From Raphanus sativus (lineage: Eukaryota > Streptophyta > Magnoliopsida > Brassicales > Brassicaceae): a stretch of DNA of 64,000 nt. The position numbers and the translations under genes are program-made. Below the pieces are notes generated by a model. That model saw nothing but the letters and a program-made list of their open reading frames with translations. It was not told the origin of the DNA and did no database searches. The stretch lies in the NCBI RefSeq assembly GCF_000801105.2, contig NC_079517.1, positions 7,750,001 through 7,814,000 on the forward strand, written 5' to 3'. Within the stretch, counting starts at the first letter, position 1; every line of letters begins with the position of its first letter. Positions 55,903-64,000 of this stretch are shown in pieces.

Positions 55903-56514
55903 GATGAGGTTTGGCGGTAACTCTACTTATCAGATTGGAGATCCCAAGAAATAGGTTCAAGGAGACAACTAAGTCAAACTAAGTCTGCCCAAAGCACTGT
56001 AAGACTTCGGTCTATACCCAGTTCCCAGGATGATTAAACAGTGCTACATGTAAGGAATAGAGGATAAGCATTTGCTTTTAATGATTTGTGTCCATTGTTT
56101 TGAGATATGAATGGAGTAGTACATGATACTCCTCTAAACAAAACTAATGGCAAATCACCTTGTGAGTGTGAAATGGGGCCGTTTCTAGGAGAATAGTGAA
56201 AGGCTATATTCTCTAAGTTCACTCATGATTACCAGGAATGTTCACGGCTAAAATGAACACAATAGAGAAATTAGTTTTGTGAGAGAATGAAGCTGTGTTA
56301 TAGCTATTGTCTAGGTTTACACCAAAGCCCGGGAGGTTCAAGACATCATGGCCACCTCCTGGCCGAGTAAATCCGATAGCTATTAACAATGACTGGTTCA
56401 AGGCTGAAAAATTGCTACCAACTCATCATGCAGTGGATTTTTCGTTCATACTCTCAAAAGTTTTTTTTTCTTTTGAGTCATGTGTATAGAGTCATTTCTA
56501 TTCATGTGGGGGAT

Positions 56515-57412
56515 TGTTGGAACTCGTTTTTGACAAAGGGGTGTGGACCATTTTTCCGATGGGATTTTCGACGGAGACGTCTGTCGGAAAGACCGGAACT
56601 TGGGCACGATGTAATCGTCACTGTGAACACTATGAGTTAGTGTATTTGTTGGTCAAAATCAGAGTTGTGTTGAATGAGAAATGGAGGTCCAAAGTGAGTG
56701 TTATGCAAAGTTTATAAAGCTTTAAATTTAGCTAAGTATAAAATATTTAGCAAATGGATCACTTTGAATATTTGGGTTTGAATTTGAAATTGATTTTGTT
56801 AGTTGGACAATATGTCTATTAACTTAATATTCAAATTTTATTTGTGATAATCTTTTATGTTTTTGTTTAAAACATAAAAATGAAAACCCATAAAAAAATA
56901 ATTTATTGGCTTTGAATTGATTTGGTCAAGAAGCAATAATTATTTTTGTCAACATGAATGAGTCAATGGAGAATCAATTTTCATTATGGCTATTCAATAT
57001 AAACGTTGGTGCCTCCACTAATCTATAACGTGTGCTAATCTCTTTGTATTATAAATAAGAGGTCATTTGTGTAGAGAAAGACACACGTTCACAGAATTCA
57101 ACAATTCCTCATATCATTTTTGTTTCTCTTTCTCTTTTGATATTTCTTATTGAGTCTGAGAGTATACACAAAACTATTTCGCCAGGCTTCTGATAGAGTG
57201 ACGCAAATTCAGAAGATTGTTTGCAGTTGTATCCTGGGACTCATTACGTTATCGAACCGTCGCACTACGGGACGTATTTTGAGTTAAGGAAAGAGATAAT
57301 ATCTCGCCTCTGCAGTTGTTTCATCCTCCTTTTCTTAAATCTTTGGTATAATCTTATCAATTTTTATTTACAATATTCAGTTCTCCGTAGTTGATAAAAT
57401 ACGGTTCTATCA
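56515..57412 (+). repeat. 3' LTR of Copia B
   Basis: 898 bp, identical to the left LTR except for one seen base. It is followed by the GCTTT duplication and the severed end of the FLZ reading frame. Confidence 0.95.
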
Positions 57413-57442
57413 GCTTTCTCTCCTGGGATATTCGTATTTTAG
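57413..57442 (+). pseudogene. Severed last codons of the FLZ gene
   Basis: GCTTT (target duplication) followed by codons for about SPGIFVF and TAG continues the FLZ exon frame if the element and one GCTTT copy are removed in thought. The native 3' UTR should follow. Confidence 0.8.
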
Positions 57443-58919
57443 GATAGCATAAAATTTACATTTAGAATAAAAAAGAGTGATCACCATTCTATTTATAAGA
57501 AAAAAAAATAAGAAAGAAAACAAAATGAATTGATAAAAAAAAATGAAAATTTTGGTTAGGTTAAAAGCAACTTGTATAGAAGCTTTGCTTTTGGTTTTGA
57601 TTTTGGAATAACGTTTAATGTTTATATGTTTGGTTTCTGTATCAAATAAATCAATAAAAAGCTAGAGATGATTTAACAGAAAAAAGTTAAAGTTTATGTA
57701 TGTGCGATTATGCACCCATGTTCGCAAATTTATGATTCCAGAATATTGTCATCTGTTTAGCAGAAAAAAAAGTATTGTCATCAAGTAAGAATGAGAGACA
57801 TGCGTCTTCAACTCTATGACTGGAAAGTCGAATGATTCAGTCTCCTATGGATTTATTTTTGGTTTATCTATAAGAACAAAATTTACCAGTCAAGGTGTTT
57901 ATAGAGATATCCATATTACAAAAACCTTGTTAAAATTGTAATAATGTATTGAAATCATTATCACTTTCTTCTCAATTCCAAACTTGGATTAATTCACAAT
58001 TCCAACTCAAAATATCTTTGAAAACAAAATCGCATCCTGTCAGTTTCAGGTTAATGAAAAAAACTATAAATAGCGTTTTAACTTTTAAGTAAAAGTTAAA
58101 GACTAGCAAAGAAAAATAGAAAAAGTAAAGTAAAGACCCGACGCAACATTATGTGCAAGTGCAATCAAGCCATTGTGGCCCCTTGGATGTGCCATTGTGG
58201 CCCCTTGGATGTGCAACTTGTTGCATCTGGGCCCGTTGTCAAATCTTAAAAAATGACTTGATATAACGTCTCCACGCTGTTTTGATAAGATGAAGACTTC
58301 GGGCTCGCTTCTGCCCGATGTGATGTACTTCTGAACATATGTTACCGCAGCAGAGAATGTAAAAAGAAAATACTAACGGATAAGCCCACCGTATGTGATA
58401 CGTCTACAATGTATAACTATGGGTAAACGAGTGTTTTTGCTGCTGTAGAGAATAGAGATATTCCAGTACTTTTAAAAGAGAGAATGAGGTTTTGGATTTC
58501 TCCTCAGGTGGGTTGAATATATAAAAAAACAAACATTTTAAATTTAATTACTCTCCTTAACTGGAAGCTTCAGCTCTTTCAATAAATAAGAAAAGAAAGA
58601 CACATGGATAAATAAAGTAACCTGATATTAAGGTCGTCAACAACAACAACCAAAAATAAATAAATAAGAAACTGATGTTTCTTACAAAAGTTGCAAGCAA
58701 ATGCTGAAAACAGCAGAGGAAAAGGTCTATAACACAATGGATTTAAACCCAAAAAAGTAGCAAAACTATAAGGATTAGTTTCGTACAGATATACTGAGTT
58801 TTTTTTTCTGGCGCATTGAACAGACAACAAAACTCCTAGGAGTGGAATCAGTAGAGCTTCTTGATATTATAGTAAACGATGGGAGCATCATCAAAAGGAG
58901 GAGTCACAACTCAAAGAGA
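57443..58919. other. FLZ 3' flank and intergenic region
   Basis: AT-rich and without a gene. It contains one 22-bp tandem duplication at 58171-58214, listed separately. The right end is JAZ2 3' UTR. Confidence 0.55.
58171..58214. repeat. 22-bp perfect tandem duplication
   Basis: CATTGTGGCCCCTTGGATGT plus GC occurs twice head to tail (58171-58192, 58193-58214) without a mismatch. Confidence 0.9.
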
Positions 58920-60272
58920 TTACTGGGAACCGAGCCAAGGTGCGTTAGGCTTGGAAGATGCTTCGGTAGAACCGTCTATCTGGTACGGTGCCTTTGATGA
59001 AATCCTGTTGGTGATGGAATGATAAGAAACTTTTGCTTTGAAATGGTGGAGTAAAAATAACATTAAAAAGATTGCAATTAATTTACCTATCCTTTCTCTT
59101 CTCAAGGAATCGATGAAGTGAAGCTCTTCTAGCAATTGGGAGTTCTACATATCACAAAACAGAGAAGTTAAGAAAAATATGGAAAAAGCCAAAAAAAAAA
59201 AACTCTCAGAGACTGAAACCAAAGAGAGCTCTTACCGTTACCGCAAGCTAAAGAGGATTTGTTGGCTTGGATTGGCTCTGGTGCAGCCGTTTTCACATGA
59301 ATAGAAACTGGATTTGGGGTAGTGGAAGCAAACTCTTTATGATTACTGGCAATGTTTTGAGTATAAGCAATCTGGCTACTGTTCAGTTCAGATGTGAAGC
59401 TTTTAGCACTTGCTTTGTGAGCCAAGTCAATGACTTGCTTGGCTTTCTCAGCAGGAAAATCATCAAACACCATAACTTGACCGCCGTAGAATATGGTCAA
59501 TGGCGCAGATAGAGACTCCACGTTCACAGATCTGTTCAAGATTAAAAACAAAACACACACAAAAGTTAGTCAAGCTTTGTATATAATAATCAGATGATAA
59601 ATTATCAGAGTATTTGCAAAAAAGAAAAAAAGAAACATACTTAGTATCCATGATCTTATCGACTTCTTCCTTGGCTCCTCCAGGGGAAGAGGAAGAAGAA
59701 AAGCTTGATTGCCGAGGAATCACATCACTCTTCGGTGGTTTAACGTCTTGAGCAGCCGTAGAAGGGAAGAGATTCATCATCGTGGGCTCACGTGACACAC
59801 CAAAAGCTCCTGCAAATTAACCCCCCCCAAAAAAAACGACAAAATCAATCTCTAAATCATATATCTGGTTTATCATCAAGACAGAGGACTATGTCTCAAA
59901 ACCAAACATAGAAGAAGAAACATCTCACAGAAACTCAATAAAGATATAAAATTGATTCCCGGTTCGCCTATACGGTTCTGTTTCCGGTTAACATGTAACC
60001 AATTTTCAATTGCTTGTTTTCGAATCGGAGCGACAAATGAAAACAGATCTAGGTCCTGTAGAGGGAGAGAAAGAGAAAGAGGAAGAGGTTAGGTTGAGTT
60101 AGTTACCATGGAGGTCGGGGTTGCATGTCAACCCTAAGCTGAGATCTCCGAAGCTACCCTTCTCCTTGAGATAACGACTCAATCGACTACATGTCTGCGA
60201 GAAGCTCGGCTTCTTCTCAAGCACCTTCTTCCTCTCACCGGAGGATTCCCAACACTCGGCAGAACTCGTCAT
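58920..60272 (-). CDS. JAZ2: Jasmonate ZIM-domain repressor JAZ2/TIFY10B
   Basis: JAZ proteins repress MYC2-type factors and are destroyed through COI1 on jasmonoyl-isoleucine binding. Five exons (60272-60107, 59809-59641, 59531-59236, 59144-59087, 59004-58920) give 257 residues. An N-terminal region ([20 protein letters not shown]) resembles the cryptic MYC-interaction segment of JAZ1-type members. The TIFY/ZIM domain near residues 115-145 reads [18 protein letters not shown] and [12 protein letters not shown]. The Jas motif near residues 211-237 carries the LPIARR degron, [12 protein letters not shown] and ISSKAPY and is split by the typical Jas intron (59005-59086). Retaining that intron gives an immediate stop after KDR. 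Two G-boxes lie upstream. The position matches At1g74950. Intact. Confidence 0.93.
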
Positions 60273-60500
60273 CCTTCTAAATCAATCGATTCGCTAAACC
60301 CAAAAACCTCACTGAAAGGACAAGAAAGAATCTCTATGTTTCCTGCTTGCTTTCTTCAATTCTTCTTCTTCTTCTTCTTATTATGCTGGTGTGAGGAGGA
60401 AGAAACGTGAACGTCTTTTTAATACTTTCTTTCGCTCTACTTGCACATACCAAACAAACTAAATTAACTAAATTAAAATTAGTAATAGAGACATATACAA

Positions 60501-60506
60501 CACGTG
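60501..60506. promoter_or_regulatory. Proximal G-box of JAZ2
   Basis: ACACGTGT with a CACGTG core lies about 230 bases upstream of the JAZ2 start, a typical MYC2 target configuration. Confidence 0.55.
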
Positions 60507-60928
60507 TTTTAATTAAATGCCCAACTTTATTCTAACGGCAGACCGACTGGTCTGTTTGAGTTCACCGTCACCCACGTCTAATCCCTAAAGAAGCAAAAAA
60601 AAATATTTATTAGTAAAAATAAATCTCAGTTTCAATTTTAAGTATCGAGTGTATCGAAAGCCTTCTAGTATTATAGAGCAGTATTATAATAGGCAAGTGG
60701 CTTGCTGCTGAAACTCTGTATAAAACTATAGCGTCCACTAATCCATTTTGATCCATAAATCACGTTTTCTGATTTTACCTTCTACTTAATTAATCTGATA
60801 TGTAATAATAATATTAAAAAGATGCGGGAAGTTCACGTCTCCTCCACAAATGCTATCCTTACGCGTGTCCATTTTAACTGCACAAATTTAACCATTATTT
60901 TGGAGTAAATATTCTTTTCTTATTATCC

Positions 60929-60934
60929 CACGTG
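60929..60934. promoter_or_regulatory. Distal G-box of JAZ2
   Basis: A second CACGTG lies about 660 bases upstream of the JAZ2 start. Confidence 0.45.
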
Positions 60935-62393
60935 TATGATGTTAGCCTGTTAGGTGCAAACAAATATCCAGAGATATTTAATTGAGATCTAATCTAACAG
61001 ACTGCTAAAATCGTTTTTTAGAGGACTAAAAAATACGTGAAACAAAAATTCAAGGACTGTTCTGATACTCTATAATATTATAAACCATGTCAATTGTCTA
61101 AATTTGTAACGAAATTGTCCCGAGATACCTTCTGTCGTATTGCCCTCTGATTGGTCCGTATTTATTGTTTTATCCTTGGGTTGATCTATATATTCACGGT
61201 TCTCATCCTTTGACTACCGCCATGTTTATGTATTCATCCTCAATCTTTTGGGTAATTATGGAACTTCCACATCTATGCACAGTATTTATTTCTTTACCAT
61301 GAATTTTGTTTAATAATTATTTTCGCCTCTGATAGGGATATAATTAGGATTTACGTCTATGGTTGATTCTTATTTCTCTTGTATTATATTATTAACTAAG
61401 TAAGTAAAAGGCCGGTAATCTAGTTTGTATACACATACCCAGGTTATAAAAAACGATGCCCACTTCTCTATGAAGTTACTCAGCAAGAAACAAAAGCACA
61501 TAAAGACATCAGGTTTTAAATATAACTGGAGTATGCAACCAAAAAGAAATAAAAGCAAGTGGGGATATCTCTGTAGTGGTCACGGATATGTAAGAGGGGT
61601 CACAAGAATAATAGAACATAAAAGCTTCCTTCAGTTACTAGAGGAATATTAGTCTTCACGTTTTTTTACTGTAGAAACTTTATATATTTATGGTTCTCTT
61701 ACAGTACATATTTTGAGGCGAGACTGATTAGATTACTTTTATCCATTTGTGTGTTATGTAAGTTGATTTTCAGTTTTCACAGTTGATTCCTCCTTTCTTT
61801 ATCTGCTTTTCTTGCACATGTTTAACAGTAGAAAAAGCTTACACCCAAGTAGGATATTTTTGAGCCATTGGAAGGACTTTTAGCAATCCAAACTATAATT
61901 TAGTTTCCCAAGATATGTTAACTAGAAGCATTGATAAACAACTGTGAAGAGTTACTAAAATTTTAACAGAGAATTGGTTTGGCAATTTTCAGATTGTATG
62001 ATTAACAAATAGAAATGAAATGAAATACTACAAAAGGAAAAGGAAGGCTACAAAGATTCCAGTCAAAATGTATCACACGGAACAGATTTTTTCTCACGGC
62101 AAATCCAAACTCTGCTACGTTTGCTCTTTGTCCAAGTTCTCTGGCACATCTGATCTTGATCCTAAGAAACTTAGCTTAGCTCTTGGTAGTTTAACAAACT
62201 GTGTTGATTCCCTCAACAACAAGATAACACATGGGGAGTTCTTGTAAACACTGCACCAGAACAAAAATCCATGCTTTAAAACTCAGCTTCATAGTACAAA
62301 CTGTCCATTACTGATGGCATCAGAAAACAAAATGGAGAGGTTAATGTGGTACCTTATACAAGCAGGTTTGGAGTTACAAGCAATGAGTGCTTT

Positions 62394-64000
62394 TCACTTG
62401 TAAGGAGCAAAAATGATGCTGGAGTTATGGCCACCAAACCCGAAAGAATTTGACAAGGCTGCTTTAATGTTCAATCTCTCCTTCTCAGGACCCACCAGCA
62501 ATTTTGTATCCTGCTCCATTTTCACCACATCATATCAGGTAAGTATTATTTAAAATCTCACGCCGACAGGACACATTAAATGGTTTTTGTGTAGGATACT
62601 AGTAGTAACGAACTATGATAATCTTGGAATAACAAAAAGACAAAACAAAATTCGCTAACATACCACTCCATTGTCTGGACTCTCGAGGTTGATATTTGGA
62701 TGAACCCATCCGGTCCTTATTGCCTGTAGTAAACAACAGAAATTTAACATGAAAAAGCTGTGAATATTGGTTTAAACATCAGCAGTTTTTCCCTCAAAAG
62801 ATACGTTGATTTGTTTGTCTAATAGTAAATGTGCTACCTGCACGGTGGCGACAGCTTCAACGGCCCCAGCAGCTCCCAGCAAGTGTCCAATCATAGATTT
62901 TGTGGAATTTACTTTCAGCTGCCACATTGTGCAAGAGCAAGTAAGGAAGGAAAGCACACGAAGAGTACCATGAAATCTTGTAACATACACAGAACTTGAG
63001 GAGGGATGGACGAAGTGAAATCTACCTCAGGATTTTGGCCAAAACAGTGAGAAAGGGCTTGATACTCCTTAAGATCTCCAGCTGGTGTTGAGGTTGCATG
63101 TGCATTTATATAGTTGATCTGTTCCTTTGAAATCCCAGCATCAGCTAATGCTCTCTCGATACACAGAATCACACCAGCCCCTGTGGTTATAATCACAAAA
63201 GAGATTTACAACTTGCAGTTGATTTTAGCAAAACTAATATGAAATAGAGGGGAAAATGAAACTACCATCAGGGCGAGGCTCGGTCATGTGGTAGGCATCA
63301 CATGTGAAACTCCCACCAAGGAACTCTGCGTAGATTGTTGCTCCTCTTTTCTGAACAAAAATATAAATAAATAAATCAGAATACATAAGTTCTGACAATT
63401 TTTTCCATAGCAAGATTGGAAAAAAACTTGAAGGTAAAGTTTCATTTGTGAAAAAACAGCAAACAAGAACGAGTGAGATATATACCTTAGCATGTTCAAG
63501 TTCTTCCAAAAGCAAAACTCCAGCTCCCTCTCCCATCACGAAACCATCTCGATTCTGTTATGCAATGAAGGCCAAGACGCATTTTCTCACATTTAAATTC
63601 TTTCATAAGACATGCCAATGGAAGAGACTAGAGAGAAAGAAATTGTAGAAACTTACGCTATCCCAAGGGCGTGAAGCTTTTGTAGGATCATTATTCCTCT
63701 GTGAAAGAGCCCGGCATGCAACAAAACCTCCCAATCCTGCATTGATACACACAAGATAAGATAATAAAAAATCATGCAGCTTAGATTTAAAGAACATATA
63801 GGAAGTACAGGATAGCGAATTTGCACCTATTGGAATAATAACTGAATCTGAGCCACCACAGAGCATTACATCCTGAAAGATTTAGCAGGGGAGACAAGAC
63901 ATAGGATAATAAAATTAGAAACCAGAAGAAGTCTACCAAAAATTCCAAGTGGGTTGGAGAATACTTACAGCTTCCCCTTTAATAATGTGGTTTGCTGAAT
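62394..64000 (-). CDS. KAS2: Beta-ketoacyl-ACP synthase II, C-terminal part (runs off the right edge)
   Basis: KASII (FAB1) elongates 16:0-ACP to 18:0-ACP in plastid fatty-acid synthesis. About nine exons of the 3' half are visible on the minus strand. In order they encode SANHIIKGEA, DVMLCGGSDSVIIPIG, LGGFVACRALSQRNNDPTKA, NRDGFVMGEGAGVLLLEELE, KRGATIYAEFLGGSFTCDAY, INYINAHATSTPAGDLKEYQ, NSTKSMIGHLLGAAGAVEAV, AIRTGWVHPNINLESPDNGV and, in 62510-62394, DTKLLVGPEKERLNIKAALS through FGFGGHNSSIIFAPYK and the stop. The two catalytic His residues (NAHATSTPAGD and SMIGHLLGAAGA) and the Lys of KSMIGH are present. The nucleophilic Cys and the transit peptide lie outside the window. No lesion was seen. 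The position matches At1g74960. Confidence 0.92.

Larger units (their letters stand above)
51054..57412 (+). mobile_element. Ty1/Copia LTR retrotransposon lacking gag (copy B), inside the FLZ gene
   Basis: LTRs of 898 bp lie at 51054-51951 and 56515-57412, both TG...CA. One base difference was found on line-by-line reading (TTATTAAGTC versus TTATTGAGTC). The target duplication is GCTTT at 51049-51053 and 57413-57417. A polypurine tract (GTGGGGGAT) abuts the right LTR. A TATA box (TATAAATA, 51589-51596) lies in each LTR. The pol frame is complete, but the 726 bases between the left LTR and pol contain no gag frame and no CCHC knuckle. No TGG-type primer-binding site follows the left LTR. The element is on the same strand as the FLZ gene. 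Confidence 0.95.
60273..62393. other. JAZ2 promoter and KAS2 3' flank
   Basis: Apart from the two G-boxes I see no gene here. Small frames at 61425-61652 and 62020-62247 have no recognisable family. Confidence 0.5.

Noticed and set aside
62020..62247. Plus-strand 75-codon frame with a CYVC word
   Set aside because: No family resemblance and no splice or promoter context; it lies opposite the KAS2 3' flank and is also fairly open on the other strand, so chance is more likely.

Overview
This is a plant nuclear window, almost certainly from Brassica or a close relative in the Brassicaceae. All the recognisable host genes fall, in the same order, on the Arabidopsis thaliana chromosome 1 interval that I know as At1g74770 to At1g74960 (ancestral crucifer block E). 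The genes have short introns with GT-AG borders, intergenic DNA is AT-rich, and the repeats are typical plant retroelements and Helitrons. Ortholog names come from memory of that interval and of the proteins, not from a search.

Layout from left to right: a telomere-repeat-like foldback element (1-629); the 5' half of a BRUTUS-like hemerythrin gene, BTSL1 (minus, cut by the window edge); a tRNA-derived SINE; a broken fragment of a nodulin-like MFS transporter; HIPL1 (plus); GALT5 (minus); the myosin-binding DUF593 gene MYOB6 (minus); a SHAQKY-type MYB (minus); PTAC2 (minus); an unknown coiled-coil gene (plus); a NOT4-like RING gene (plus); NDHO (minus); the type-A response regulator ARR15, whose tail is frameshifted (minus); OTP43 (plus); KJC1 (minus); a decayed ALDH10A8 pseudogene (minus); and the AP2/ERF gene ORA47 (plus). 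A transposon-rich tract follows: a structurally complete Copia element (39906-46215), a LINE tail, a Helitron with a nested insertion, and a second Copia element (51054-57412) sitting inside the last codons of an FCS-like zinc-finger gene. Last come JAZ2/TIFY10B (minus) and the 3' half of KAS2/FAB1 (minus, cut by the window edge).

Functionally this is an ordinary euchromatic mix. Organelle expression and plastid metabolism are represented by PTAC2, OTP43, NDHO and KAS2; cell-wall and glycoprotein sugar metabolism by GALT5, KJC1 and HIPL1; jasmonate and cytokinin signalling by ORA47, JAZ2 and ARR15; iron sensing by BTSL1; and cytoplasmic streaming by MYOB6. The genes are not an operon; what they share is inherited synteny. 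Compared with the Arabidopsis order, counterparts of the borate transporter and cupin genes (At1g74810 and At1g74820) are missing, while the MFS gene and ALDH10A8 survive only as wrecks. That is what fractionation after the Brassica genome triplication would produce.

The most notable events are recent: two Copia insertions, each with only one visible LTR mismatch, one of which has replaced the C-terminus and 3' end of a host gene, and a one-base frameshift that turns the serine-rich tail of ARR15 into a hydrophobic one. I found no RNA genes, CRISPR arrays or clearly novel multi-gene system.
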